Part shown: positions 1 to 8,208 of the stretch, piece after piece
Layout: each line of letters opens with the position of its first letter
Position numbering within the stretch: the first letter of the stretch is position 1
Assembly (NCBI GenBank): GCA_903918045.1
Contig: CAIXCY010000141.1
Coordinates: forward strand, 1-35,421
Length of the DNA: 35,421 nucleotides
Direction of reading: 5' to 3'
Source: an uncultured Bacteroidia bacterium
Lineage (GTDB): Bacteria; Bacteroidota; Bacteroidia; Bacteroidales; Prolixibacteraceae
Notes under the pieces: model-generated
What the model saw: only the letters and a program-made list of their open reading frames with translations
The model's database searches: none
Told to the model about the DNA's origin: nothing
Translations under genes and position numbers: made by a program

Positions 1-122
1 GATTCAAAAATCCGGTTCTTCGAAGACATATTCTGGTCAACTTTTCGGATGATTAAATCCCCGTCCGGATACTCCTTTCCAAATACCTGAATGACTAACA
101 AAAAAATAAATAGATATTTCAT
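1..122 (-). CDS. LolA-like outer-membrane lipoprotein-sorting protein, 5' end only
   Basis: Only the first 40 codons are inside the window; the rest lies beyond base 1. The start is ATG at 122-120, the first of a series of ATGs that is not followed by TAA. The peptide begins MKYLFIFLLVIQVFGKEYPD, a short signal peptide, then DLIIRKVDQNMSSKNRIFE. A segment of the form 'I.RKVD.NM.SK' right after the signal peptide is typical of Bacteroidota periplasmic proteins annotated as outer-membrane lipoprotein-sorting protein (LolA fold), which carry lipidated cargo between membranes. It is the last visible gene of the ATPase-permease-permease operon, which fits that role. The call rests on a short N-terminus plus context, so another small periplasmic protein is possible. 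Confidence 0.55.
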   Translation of the reverse strand, partial: MKYLFIFLLVIQVFGKEYPDGDLIIRKVDQNMSSKNRIFE

Positions 123-170
123 TATTTCATTATTTCATTATTTCATTATTTCATTATTTCATTATTTCAT
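120..170 (-). repeat. 8-bp tandem repeat making a chain of ATG-AAA-TAATG start/stop overlaps
   Basis: Six perfect copies of attatttc (121-168, plus strand). Read on the coding minus strand each copy gives ATGAAATA, so seven ATGs lie 8 bp apart. The first six read ATG-AAA-TAA, with the TAA overlapping the next ATG as TAATG. The seventh, at 122-120, reads ATG-AAA-TAT and opens the LolA-like gene. The array starts 3 bases after the TAG stop of the upstream permease (176-174). The unit equals the first 8 bases of the downstream gene, so it probably arose by duplication of that start region. Confidence 0.9.
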
Positions 171-173
171 TTC

Positions 174-1448
174 CTAAGCCCCCAACTCTTTAAATAGCTG
201 TGCTGTTTCTCTTTTGTAGATCCCAATCCCTGAAAGGGCATTTCCCAAAACCACAGAAATCAGCCCGGGAATAAATCCGATATACCACGCCGCCGAGGTT
301 ATTTCTGCCCTTGCAATCGAAGGCATTAATAATGACGAATTCTTCATGATTCCGCTAATATTAATACCGAAAGTTTGCAAATACCAGGCAATTCCCAAAC
401 CAAAGGTTGTCCCCAAAACTGAACCGATGGTACCAATGAACACTGCCTCGTAAATTAAGGTCTTGTAAATATGATCTTTATCTTCACCCATTGCCAGTCT
501 GATGCCAAATTCATTATAACGCCGCAATCCTCCAAGCAGTCCTGCATTCCATAACACAATCGACATCGCTATCATAAAGACAATAATCATTGCGCTCCCA
601 ATCGAATCAACATAGTCAATAAATTCGGCCATCCCCGATTGCTCCCTAAGGCTGATCATCACCGGGGCATATTCGTCCTTTGATGATTTATATTTTTGAT
701 TAAATGCAGATGATATCCTAAAGGCCTGCTCATTATCGTACCGGTCAGAGTTAAAGAAGGCGAGTATTTCGCCTGCGGCATCGTCCATTCCCAGGGCAAG
801 TTGTACATCTGAAATGTCGGCAATTATAGCGCCCCGGTCGAGCGGCGCCGAACCAAAACGGACGGTACCCGAAACGATCAGATTTTTGAAAGCCATCCCA
901 CCTTCCATAGTCGTTCCGAAAAGGGTAAACGTCTCACCAGGTTTGATATGGAATTTGGCTGCGAAAAGATCGGAGATCAGCGCCTGACATGGTTTTGCTG
1001 GCAGTTTGCCTGACACCAGTGATTTTTCGAGATTAAACCTTGCTAACTCTTTCGATTGTGGGGAGAACAAATCCAATGCCCAGCCCACCACGGGCCCCTG
1101 TGCACGGGTTTCACCGTTTGAATCGGGAAAATCAATAAGTCCTCCGAAACGAATCCGCCTTACCCAGTCAAGATCCGGATAGGCTGCTTTAAGTACCCTT
1201 AACTGATTGTCAACTCCCATAATGGCCAGATCATTTGGCATCTGATCGACATCTTTCAAATAGGCACGTGTCATCACTTTGAGATGACCTGTTGTAAAAC
1301 TTGCATTTAACCGCAACGATTCACCTATGATTCCCCGGATCCAGCAGTACATTACAACCGACAGCATAACCCCGATAGATACCACTATAATTGGGAGCAG
1401 GCTTCTGCTTCGGTCGTTTATGATTCCTTTAAATAAAAACCTGATCAT
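174..1448 (-). CDS. FtsX/MacB-like ABC transporter permease
   Basis: A 424-residue inner-membrane permease with the FtsX/LolC layout: one N-terminal membrane helix (about residues 17-37, LLPIIVVSIGVMLSVV), a long periplasmic domain (about 40-280), then three C-terminal helices (about 283-307, 330-355 and 388-412). This family couples cytoplasmic ATP hydrolysis to movement of lipoproteins, lipids or substrates on the periplasmic side rather than forming a classical import channel. Its ATG overlaps the TGA of the preceding permease gene as ATGA, a sign of translational coupling and of a heterodimeric transporter. The stop at 176-174 leads directly into the start/stop repeat array before the LolA-like gene. 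The substrate is not readable from sequence. Confidence 0.88.
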   Translation of the reverse strand: MIRFLFKGIINDRSRSLLPIIVVSIGVMLSVVMYCWIRGIIGESLRLNASFTTGHLKVMTRAYLKDVDQMPNDLAIMGVDNQLRVLKAAYPDLDWVRRIRFGGLIDFPDSNGETRAQGPVVGWALDLFSPQSKELARFNLEKSLVSGKLPAKPCQALISDLFAAKFHIKPGETFTLFGTTMEGGMAFKNLIVSGTVRFGSAPLDRGAIIADISDVQLALGMDDAAGEILAFFNSDRYDNEQAFRISSAFNQKYKSSKDEYAPVMISLREQSGMAEFIDYVDSIGSAMIIVFMIAMSIVLWNAGLLGGLRRYNEFGIRLAMGEDKDHIYKTLIYEAVFIGTIGSVLGTTFGLGIAWYLQTFGINISGIMKNSSLLMPSIARAEITSAAWYIGFIPGLISVVLGNALSGIGIYKRETAQLFKELGA

Positions 1449-2614
1449 TGTATCTTTCCTTTTAAAGCATCAGTTGGACGTAATTTGGTGATTTTTCGGG
1501 TCGGGAAATAGCTCACAAGCGTTGCTGAAATAATTACCAGCAAAACCGTTGTAAGAATTAAGCCCATACTGTAGACGGGAAAAATGTTCTCCGAAATTGA
1601 AACTCCCATTGAATCAACATATTTTGGCATTGGGATTCCTGAGTTTTGCAATTTCCACAACAGCGGAGCGCCCCAAAGGGTACCCAAAAGTATGGCCAGC
1701 AAACTGTGTGTACTCCCCTCTATTGTGAAGATGGCTACAACCTGAAAACGCGTCATCCCAAGTGCAATATAGGTTCCAATCTCCTTTTGCCGTCTGAAAA
1801 CCGAGAGGACCTGAGTGTCGAAAATAGCAAGTAAGGCTATCGATAAAAGTAACCCATAAATAACTCCGGCCCCAACTTTTTTGGTTTGGATAATCTCATC
1901 GATCTCCCTGAGCAGATATTTCAGGTCTTTAAATTGCCATGGGGCAATGGACTGATTTCTATAGTTTTTTCCGGCAATAAAGAGTGTTGCCTCATTTTCC
2001 ATCCCCGTTATTTGCTGAAGAATATCTAATGGGATCCAGATCTGTTTGTTATCGACTGACTGAACATTGCAATTAAAAACTGATACAATTTTGACTTCCC
2101 TCGTATCGAAGGTCCCATTTTTGTCGCGCCAGCGTACCAGAAGCAGGTCTCCCTGCTTTAATTTGGCCTCTTCTGCCATCCGCCTGCCTATAATTGCCGA
2201 TACATTATCGGTTTTGTCGTTTAAATAGGGTGTGGGAAGTTTTATAATTTGCTGATTGGGATCGATTCCCTTGAGAAAGATATTTTGCATCCTCCCTTGC
2301 GGGTAAATTGTTGCCTGTGCGATAAGTACCGGGGTGATTTGTCCCTTTTCGGTCATGGCTTTAACTTTTCCGGCTATCGGCGCGTGGGCATCCTGAAGGC
2401 AAAATGGATCGAAAGGGTCGTAATTCGGATGCCAAAGCTGGCCAAATCCAACTTCCCAGCTTTTGGTGTCGGTGTGCGCCTGCTTGTTCCATCCATCAAG
2501 CATTCCATTGTAAAAAACGATTACGACAAATGCGATTGAAAGGACGGTCACATTCAGCCAGGTTCGGAGTCCTGCACCCAACAAATTCCGAAAAGCCAGT
2601 TTAAAGGCTAACAT
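1445..2614 (-). CDS. FtsX/MacB-like ABC transporter permease, second subunit
   Basis: A 389-residue permease of the same architecture as its neighbour: an N-terminal helix (about 18-42), a periplasmic domain (about 45-245) and three C-terminal helices, ending KLRPTDALKGKIQ, the usual close of FtsX-domain permeases (P-x-x-AL). It overlaps the upstream ATPase gene by 7 bases and the downstream permease by 4, so the three are almost certainly co-translated as one transporter. The two permeases are clearly divergent in sequence, suggesting LolC/LolE-like specialised halves. Direction of transport and cargo are inferred only from the adjacent LolA-like gene. Confidence 0.88.
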   Translation of the reverse strand: MLAFKLAFRNLLGAGLRTWLNVTVLSIAFVVIVFYNGMLDGWNKQAHTDTKSWEVGFGQLWHPNYDPFDPFCLQDAHAPIAGKVKAMTEKGQITPVLIAQATIYPQGRMQNIFLKGIDPNQQIIKLPTPYLNDKTDNVSAIIGRRMAEEAKLKQGDLLLVRWRDKNGTFDTREVKIVSVFNCNVQSVDNKQIWIPLDILQQITGMENEATLFIAGKNYRNQSIAPWQFKDLKYLLREIDEIIQTKKVGAGVIYGLLLSIALLAIFDTQVLSVFRRQKEIGTYIALGMTRFQVVAIFTIEGSTHSLLAILLGTLWGAPLLWKLQNSGIPMPKYVDSMGVSISENIFPVYSMGLILTTVLLVIISATLVSYFPTRKITKLRPTDALKGKIQ

Positions 2615-3327
2615 AATAGTTGATTTTCCTGCATTAAAATAAGCCTGTCCTGATCAACCACACCGTCCTTTAAGGTAATTATGCGGTCGAGATAGTGCAT
2701 TACCTTTTCATCATGGGTGGCAAAGATGAAGGTCGTGTTGAGTTCCTTATTCAACTTCTTCATCATTTGAACAATATTATGGGAATTTTTTGCATCCAGA
2801 TTGGCTGACGGCTCATCTGCAAGAACTAAAAGAGGCCGTTTTACCATAGCCCGGGCAATAGCTACCCGCTGGCATTCCCCTCCTGACAGCTGCGAAGGTT
2901 TTGAATTAAATTTATCGCTCAACCCAACCCATTCAAGCGCCTCCATAACTGCCTTTTTTCGTCCCGCTGAAGTGTGGTTTTGCAATAAAAGGGCGAATTC
3001 AATATTCTCATAAACGGTATAAACCTGTAATAAATTATACGTCTGAAAAATAAACCCTATATTGTAGTTCCGTAAGTGGGCAGCCTGTTTATGGGTTAAA
3101 CCCTTAACCGATGAGCCAATAACCTCCACATCTCCCTCTGAAGGGCAATCCAGCGTACCAATAATATTTAAAAGAGTTGTTTTTCCCGATCCGCTTGGGC
3201 CAACCAATCCAGTAAATTCACCCCTTCTGAAAGTGAGGTTAATGTTATGTAGTGCAGTAAACACTCCCGAGCCGACAGGAAATCTTTTGGTAAGCCCGTC
3301 TATTTTAATGATTACAGAATCATCCAT
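2608..3327 (-). CDS. ABC transporter ATPase, LolD/MacB type
   Basis: A 239-residue cytoplasmic ATPase with all ABC motifs intact: Walker [10 protein letters not shown] (43-51), Q-loop Gln95 ([10 protein letters not shown]), signature [14 protein letters not shown] (147-160), Walker B LLVLADE (166-172, catalytic Glu172) and switch His205 (FATHD). Length and motif style match LolD, FtsE and MacB-N ATPases that partner FtsX-type permeases, and both such permeases follow immediately. The start is 10 bases after the stop of the barrel-protein gene, so it belongs to that operon. It is the only ABC ATPase in the window, which matters because the divergent ABC-2 permeases at 8.2-10.7 kb lack one. Confidence 0.93.
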   Translation of the reverse strand: MDDSVIIKIDGLTKRFPVGSGVFTALHNINLTFRRGEFTGLVGPSGSGKTTLLNIIGTLDCPSEGDVEVIGSSVKGLTHKQAAHLRNYNIGFIFQTYNLLQVYTVYENIEFALLLQNHTSAGRKKAVMEALEWVGLSDKFNSKPSQLSGGECQRVAIARAMVKRPLLVLADEPSANLDAKNSHNIVQMMKKLNKELNTTFIFATHDEKVMHYLDRIITLKDGVVDQDRLILMQENQLLC

Positions 3328-3337
3328 AAGGATATTT

Positions 3338-4498
3338 TTAATGATTAAAAACTAACATAAGTTGAATTCCTTTGCCTGAATAGTAATTTCCTGAATTTAA
3401 TTGCTGGGGTAACTGATAGTTCGCAGGATTCCAGAATACCATGATATAGAATGCAATTTTGTTGAATTGTCGCTTTAGATTCAGAAAATTGTACGATGAA
3501 TTTGTATTCCAGTCATAAAAGGAGATAGCATTTAGGTTGTCGATCAGACTTAGCGGGTAGGAGAGTGATAACCCGCTGAATGTTGTCGGCCTTGAAAATG
3601 CAAATGCGTTTTGGTCATAAGCGATAAGAAGTTGCTCAAAAACAAGATTTAATCCATGTCCAATTCCAAAAGTATTGTCCGTCCCAATATTCAAGAGCTT
3701 AGTATTTGTAACTATACCGGTCTCCTTTGATTTGTTTATGTAAGTCCCTTCGAACCATAGACCTACACCCAGGTCCCACTTTGCGTCCACTCCGACACGA
3801 TTTTCAGCAACTGCCGCATAACCAGGAATTGCCTCACCCAATCCACGGCTATCGGTTATCCGATGATGGAAAGTTATTCCACCCTCACCTTTTGGGAGGG
3901 GTATCTGCAAGCGTCCGCCAAACTCCGGATAGCTTTTATTTGTTTTATCGGCATCCCATGGCCTTCTTTTGTGGTTTCCATAGAGCGACCAAAGCCATAC
4001 ATTGGCATTATTCATAAAATAGTATCTTCCAAGAACTCCCCAGACTCCATTGGTAAGCTGCAATGGATCGCGGGGATCGAGTTGATCAAACCACATCAGG
4101 GGACGAAGCAAGGTTGCCGAGCCAAAGTTTATTTTTTGTAGACCTGCGCGTATCTCCAAATGCTTTGTAGAATACCTCGCCCATGCCCGGTAGGCCCCTA
4201 GCGTTCCTTCGGATTGCTTCCTGTCAAAAGGATGGATTCCAAGAGTCCCGAATCCGTTCCCCGATACTTCAAAATCAAATTGCCTGCTGTTCTGCATTTT
4301 AATGACATAATTTAAAGTGGGGATGTAGCGGGTACCTATGTTGATAGGTAATTCATTTGCGCCATTATAAACTCCCCAAACGGAGAGCTGACCACTGAAA
4401 TTTAATTGATGCTTTACTTCGAATTGTATCGTATCCTGGGCAGGACAATTTATATAAAAGCCTGTGAAAATGAAAGTTAGAAAAATTAAATTTTTCAT
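3338..4498 (-). CDS. predicted outer-membrane beta-barrel protein
   Basis: A 386-residue protein with a signal peptide (MKNLIFLTFIFTGFYINCPAQ, cleavage near 20-21). It then shows many short alternating aromatic/polar strands and ends in LMLVFNH, near the aromatic C-terminus common in barrels. Internal segments such as LEIRAGLQKINFGSA and LMWFDQLDPRDPLQL resemble Bacteroidota porin-like proteins, in which a strand carries 'RAG.Q.I.FG'. It is the first gene of the minus-strand operon, 10 bases before the ATPase, and faces the TetR gene across a 186-base divergent region. It may be the outer-membrane exit or acceptor for the LolD-type transporter, but the family was not identified and that role is inference. 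Confidence 0.7.
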   Translation of the reverse strand: MKNLIFLTFIFTGFYINCPAQDTIQFEVKHQLNFSGQLSVWGVYNGANELPINIGTRYIPTLNYVIKMQNSRQFDFEVSGNGFGTLGIHPFDRKQSEGTLGAYRAWARYSTKHLEIRAGLQKINFGSATLLRPLMWFDQLDPRDPLQLTNGVWGVLGRYYFMNNANVWLWSLYGNHKRRPWDADKTNKSYPEFGGRLQIPLPKGEGGITFHHRITDSRGLGEAIPGYAAVAENRVGVDAKWDLGVGLWFEGTYINKSKETGIVTNTKLLNIGTDNTFGIGHGLNLVFEQLLIAYDQNAFAFSRPTTFSGLSLSYPLSLIDNLNAISFYDWNTNSSYNFLNLKRQFNKIAFYIMVFWNPANYQLPQQLNSGNYYSGKGIQLMLVFNH

Positions 4499-4649
4499 TT
4501 TCAGTTATTTCTTAGGATTTTGTTTGCACTATAAAAATACGAAGGATGTTTCAGATTCGGTTGAACTAAACCGAATTATATTAAGTAATTGTAAATTTTC
4601 TCGTTAAACCAATATTAATTTGAATGAAACATCTATTTTTGTCAAAAGT

Positions 4650-4669
4650 ATGAATGAATAATCATTCAT
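4650..4669. promoter_or_regulatory. probable TetR operator (8+4+8 perfect inverted repeat)
   Basis: ATGAATGA, spacer ATAA, TCATTCAT: arms are perfectly complementary. It lies 16 bases upstream of the TetR start and inside the only intergenic gap shared with the divergent barrel/ABC operon. TetR-family operators of the TGAATGA-n4-TCATTCA kind are well known, so autoregulation is likely and control of both operons is possible. Apart from this site and a weak TAnnTTTG-like string at 4670-4677, nothing else was recognised in 4499-4684. Confidence 0.75.
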
Positions 4670-4684
4670 TTAATTTGTTTCAAA

Positions 4685-5266
4685 ATGGCGCGAATTATTG
4701 ATGAAGGTAAAATTGAACGGATCAGGGAGGCTACAATAGAATTTGTCGTTCAAAATGGATATGGGGGTGCCTCCATATCTTCAATAGCGCGTCGGGCTGG
4801 TGTTGCCGAGGGTTACCTGTACAGGTTTCATCGAAGCAAGCACGAGCTGGTTACGGAACTGCTTTATTCTAACATCGCACGCATCATCGGAAAGCTGGAA
4901 CTGTTATTGAATTCCAGTAAAAGCATCTCCGAGGTTATAAGTGGGTTAATCGAGGTGTTTTTTAATATGGCAAATGATACTCCCGAGCAGATTAAATTCA
5001 TCCACGTTTTAATGCATGATTATAATTTTCAGATTTCGGACGACCAGCGACAACATATAAAAGAGCTCTGCGAAAAGGTAGTGCAACTTGGAATTTTAAA
5101 TAACGAGATAAGCATGAAACTAACTGCTGAGGAGGCCTATGGAATGGCCGTTATCTATCCGCTTGAATTTATAAACCTTCGGATGAAGGGATTTTTCGGC
5201 ACCTCTGAATTGACCGGCGAGGATCAGAGGCGGGTAGTTGAATTCTCAATCAATGCTTTAAAATAG
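4685..5266 (+). CDS. TetR/AcrR-family transcriptional repressor
   Basis: A 193-residue regulator with a classic N-terminal TetR helix-turn-helix (about 10-56): SISSIARRAGVAEGYLYRFH with KHEL following, matching the 'iA..AGvs.g.lY.hF.sKe.L' pattern. The remaining 130 residues are all-helical and divergent, as expected for a ligand-binding domain. It probably represses its own export operon: the next gene starts 6 bases after its stop, and a perfect inverted repeat sits just upstream of its ATG. The divergent minus-strand operon shares that upstream region and may be co-regulated. The inducer is unknown; drugs, fatty acids or envelope-stress compounds are usual for such operons. Confidence 0.9.
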   Translation: MARIIDEGKIERIREATIEFVVQNGYGGASISSIARRAGVAEGYLYRFHRSKHELVTELLYSNIARIIGKLELLLNSSKSISEVISGLIEVFFNMANDTPEQIKFIHVLMHDYNFQISDDQRQHIKELCEKVVQLGILNNEISMKLTAEEAYGMAVIYPLEFINLRMKGFFGTSELTGEDQRRVVEFSINALK

Positions 5267-5272
5267 ATAAAA

Positions 5273-6790
5273 ATGAGAGTAAATTTTTTAGTGAGCCTAT
5301 TTTTGGCAACCGGGTTATCGCTTTACGGGCAAAATAGTCCAACAGTTTTAAGGAACCTGACCTTTGAACAGGCCCTTGGACTTTCGTTGCAGAATAACCA
5401 TCTTATTAAACAGTCCCGGCATAAATCGCTTCAATTGGAACAAGAGGAGAAAGCTGCTAAGGGTTTGCATCTACCCAGACTTTCGTTGAGTGCATCTTAC
5501 GTGTTAATGTCTGATAATATTCAACTCGACTTGACCCCCGTGCGCGACGCAATAACACCGCTTTACAGTGCCTTAGGTCATTATGGTAAGTTTGGAGGAG
5601 TTCCAAATCCCGATCCAAAGACAAACGGGGTGATGCCTTACCTGCCTGATGATATCTCAACGGCTGCATTGCGCGGTAAAATGCTCGAGGGGCTAAATAC
5701 GGTCAATAATGGAGATTGGATTCAGACGATCCAGGAGAAAAGGTTTGGAATGGTCAATGCGGGTTTTGTTTTTCCACTCTTCACCGGAGGGAAGATTAAT
5801 GCGGCCAATCAAGCTGCAAAAATTAAATTTGAAGCATCTGAAATTGAATCGGTCCAGAAGGCTTATGAATTAACCGGTGAATTAATTGAGCGGTATTACG
5901 GATTAAACCTGGCTAATCAGGCTGTAAGGGTCCGAGAAGCAGTGAAAGCGGGAATGGAGAAGCATTTTAACGACGCACAACAGCTTGCTCAGCAAGGAAT
6001 AATGGCAAAAGTTGAAGTTTTAAATGCAAAAGTATATCTTGCAGATGCCGACAGAGAGCTTAAGAAATCAAACCGTCAGGTGGAAATATTAAACGAAGCA
6101 GTTTTAAATACAGTCGCTGATACAGGAAATTACCGGATTAATCCCATTTCGGAACTTTTTTACCTCGATAAAATTGAGCCATTAACGTTTTTCAAGGCGA
6201 AGGCCCTTGTTAAAAGTCCCCTGCTTGGCCAGATTAGCAAGAAGAAAGAGCTTGCGGAGCAGGGAATAAAAGTTGAAAAATCTGCCTTGTTTCCATCACT
6301 TGCGGCTACAGGAACCTACAATATCGTAAATAAGGATTTGTCGCCATACCTTCCTGATTATATGGTGGGTGTTGGCTTGCAATGGAACCTGTTCGACGGC
6401 AACGCCCGAAGCAGGAAGATTAAGGCGGCCCGGTTTCAGCAAATGGAAGCGGAGGATTTTTATCTGAAATCCGAATCGGATATCCAGTCAGCAATCACAA
6501 AATATTATCAGGAGATGTTGATGAATCTCGAGCAGATTATTGAACTTGAATCTGCAATGGAATTTACCAATGAATATTCCCGTGCCCGTGAGAAAGCGTT
6601 TTCGGAAGGGATGGCTACTGCTACCCAGGTTTCGGATGCAAATCTGGCTGTTGCAAAAGTGAAAATTGATCGTTTGCAGGCGATTTATGCATGGGATGTT
6701 GCCCTGTCAAAATTACTCTATTATTCAGGATTATCTGATCAGTTTGTATCCTATCTGAGTAACCCGGATGCAAAAGTGGGAAGATATTGA
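5273..6790 (+). CDS. TolC-like outer-membrane efflux protein
   Basis: A 505-residue outer-membrane factor with a signal peptide (MRVNFLVSLFLATGLSLYGQ). Two OEP half-repeats follow, seen as LTFEQALGLSLQNNHLIKQSRHK near the N-terminus and long coiled-coil stretches (about 190-285 and 385-475). The second half-repeat contains the beta segment VGVGLQWNLFDGNARSRKIK, a typical 'G...sWplFdgg.r...' motif. TolC proteins form the trimeric exit duct used by HlyD-type adaptors, one of which is encoded next. It starts 6 bases after the TetR stop, so both are on one transcript. The 326-base gap before the adaptor gene is long for the operon and is filled with repeats. Confidence 0.9.
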   Translation: MRVNFLVSLFLATGLSLYGQNSPTVLRNLTFEQALGLSLQNNHLIKQSRHKSLQLEQEEKAAKGLHLPRLSLSASYVLMSDNIQLDLTPVRDAITPLYSALGHYGKFGGVPNPDPKTNGVMPYLPDDISTAALRGKMLEGLNTVNNGDWIQTIQEKRFGMVNAGFVFPLFTGGKINAANQAAKIKFEASEIESVQKAYELTGELIERYYGLNLANQAVRVREAVKAGMEKHFNDAQQLAQQGIMAKVEVLNAKVYLADADRELKKSNRQVEILNEAVLNTVADTGNYRINPISELFYLDKIEPLTFFKAKALVKSPLLGQISKKKELAEQGIKVEKSALFPSLAATGTYNIVNKDLSPYLPDYMVGVGLQWNLFDGNARSRKIKAARFQQMEAEDFYLKSESDIQSAITKYYQEMLMNLEQIIELESAMEFTNEYSRAREKAFSEGMATATQVSDANLAVAKVKIDRLQAIYAWDVALSKLLYYSGLSDQFVSYLSNPDAKVGRY

Positions 6791-6870
6791 GAGGGAAAGA
6801 AGGTGAAATAAGGAGAGGGGAGAAGAGGAGAAGGTGAGAGTGGGAGACGGAGAGAAGCTGAGATGGAGGT
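6790..6870 (+). repeat. purine-rich low-complexity tract
   Basis: About 80 bases starting at the TolC stop are almost entirely G and A (for example gagaggggagaagaggagaa and gtgagagtgggagacggaga). A similar string, gagagggagaagatgagaca followed by gagcgtgggagag, forms the very end of the second ABC-2 permease gene (10656-10688). The two look like copies of one short element. This tract, the inverted repeat at 6919-6965 and the heptad array at 7006-7068 account for most of the 6791-7116 gap, in which I see no gene. Confidence 0.6.
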
Positions 6871-6918
6871 CGGTCAACCCCAACAAGTCAACAAGCTGAG
6901 AGCAAAAAAAATGAAATT

Positions 6919-6965
6919 AATCCAAATCCCGAAAGGGTGACAGATTTTATACGTCAATTTGGATT
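6919..6965. repeat. interrupted inverted repeat with CCC-GAAA-GGG hairpin
   Basis: Arms AATCCAAAT (6919-6927) and ATTTGGATT (6957-6965) are perfectly complementary. Directly inside the left arm sits CCCGAAAGGG (6928-6937), a 3-bp stem closed by a GAAA tetraloop. The element could fold in the transcript between the TolC and HlyD genes as an RNA-processing or stability structure. It lacks a T-run, so it is not an obvious terminator. Confidence 0.5.
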
Positions 6966-7005
6966 TTGAGAAATCGGGGACCAACTGATTTATTTTTAAT
7001 TCCCA

Positions 7006-7068
7006 GTCGCCAGCCACCAGCTACCAGCCGCTAGTTGCAAGTTGCCAGCCGCCAGTCGCCAGCTGCTT
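7006..7068 (+). repeat. degenerate 7-bp tandem array, consensus GYYRCCA
   Basis: Nine consecutive heptads: gtcgcca, gccacca, gctacca, gccgcta, gttgcaa, gttgcca, gccgcca, gtcgcca, gctgctt. The period holds with no indel. The array ends 48 bases before the HlyD start. A related array lies in the opposite orientation just after the HlyD gene (8111-8170); the two share the 13-mer TGCAAGTTGCCAG (7036-7048). Confidence 0.75.
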
Positions 7069-7116
7069 TGGGAAGCCCTCGGAATGAACTTTAAATAATT
7101 TAACCATAATAAGAAT

Positions 7117-8109
7117 ATGAAAAGTACAAAACATTACCTGATTTTAACTGCAATTTTTGCAGTACTCATTTTTATCGGATATGCGATCTGGATTGTGGGC
7201 AGGCCTGTTCCAATCGAGGTTCAGGGTGAGGTTGTGGCAACACAAGTGAAGGTTGCCTCGAAATTAATCGGAAGAGTTGACTCACTTTTGGTACATAAGG
7301 GGGATGATGTAACTACAGGGACTCTCCTTTTTACGATTCATAGTCCGGAACTTGAAGCTAAATATTTGCAGGCTTCGGCAGTAAGAAAAGCAGCGGGATT
7401 TCAAAAGGAGAAGGCGGATAACGGGGCTCAGAAAGAGGATATCCAGGCAGCTTTTAATTCATGGCAAACTGCATTGGCTGCAGCTGAATTTGCCAAAAAG
7501 ACTTTCCTGCGGGTTGATAATCTTTTTAAATCGGGAGTTGTCGCAGAGCAACAAAAAGATGAAGCAGAAACTCGGATGAAGGCATCTTCTGAGACTGAAA
7601 AAGCTGCCAGATCATTGTACGATAAGGCCAAAAAAGGTGCCCGTTATGAAGATAAAGGTTCTGCAGGGGCAATGGTGTTGCAGGCCGATGGGGTACTTAC
7701 TGAGGTCAATTCGTACCTGAGTGAAACCCGGATATTCGCACCGATTCGCGGTGAAATAGCAAATATTATTGCTGAACGCGGTGAATTAGTGCCGGCAGGT
7801 TATCCTGTAATAACGATTGTAGACCTGGATGACGTCTGGATAACCTTCAACCTTCGTGAGGATTTGCTCGCCGCAATTCAAAAGGGATCAACCTTCAAGG
7901 CCAGATTTCCTGCCCTTGGAATGAAAGAGTGTCTTCTTAAAGTGAATTATATTAATGCATTGGGTGAATTTGCAACGTGGAACGCAACAAAGACCTCAGG
8001 CGATTTTGACATGAAAACATTTGAAGTACATGCAATACCTGTTGAAAAAATTGCAGGTCTAAGACCGGGAATGTCAGCATTAGTAAATTGGGATGGGGTT
8101 AAGAAATAG
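7117..8109 (+). CDS. HlyD-family periplasmic adaptor (membrane fusion protein)
   Basis: A 330-residue protein with one N-terminal membrane anchor (about 7-27, LILTAIFAVLIFIGYAIWIV) and then the adaptor layout. The first half of a biotinyl-lipoyl domain is at about 35-75 (VKVASKLIGRVDSLLVHKGD) and a helical hairpin at about 80-190. The second lipoyl half with beta-barrel (about 195-265) includes ETRIFAPIRGEIANIIAERG, the standard 'i.aP.dG.v....v..Ge.v..G' pattern. Such adaptors bridge an inner-membrane pump to TolC. A TolC gene precedes it and two ABC-2 permeases follow, as in YbhG/YhiI-type exporters. The gene is flanked on both sides by inverted heptad arrays. Confidence 0.9.
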   Translation: MKSTKHYLILTAIFAVLIFIGYAIWIVGRPVPIEVQGEVVATQVKVASKLIGRVDSLLVHKGDDVTTGTLLFTIHSPELEAKYLQASAVRKAAGFQKEKADNGAQKEDIQAAFNSWQTALAAAEFAKKTFLRVDNLFKSGVVAEQQKDEAETRMKASSETEKAARSLYDKAKKGARYEDKGSAGAMVLQADGVLTEVNSYLSETRIFAPIRGEIANIIAERGELVPAGYPVITIVDLDDVWITFNLREDLLAAIQKGSTFKARFPALGMKECLLKVNYINALGEFATWNATKTSGDFDMKTFEVHAIPVEKIAGLRPGMSALVNWDGVKK

Positions 8110-8110
8110 C

Positions 8111-8170
8111 GATTGGGAGCTGGCTTCTGGTAACTGGCGGCATGCTGCCTAAAACTGGCAACTTGCATAT
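8111..8170 (-). repeat. degenerate 7-bp tandem array, inverted copy
   Basis: Read on the minus strand the heptads are gttgcca, gttttag, gcagcat, gccgcca, gttacca, gaagcca, gctccca. This is the same GYYRCCA-like unit as the array at 7006-7068, and it contains the complement of the shared 13-mer (CTGGCAACTTGCA at 8155-8167). It occupies most of the 99-base gap between the HlyD stop and the first ABC-2 permease. Confidence 0.7.
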
Positions 8171-8208
8171 TCAACTTAATAAATTATGCAATAAAGTAAT
8201 TTTAAAAA

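Noticed and set aside
120-170. The 8-bp repeat array as a CRISPR or phase-variable coding repeat.
   Set aside because: Units are 8 bp with no spacers, so it is not CRISPR. The array is outside the reading frames of both neighbours, so it cannot frameshift a protein.
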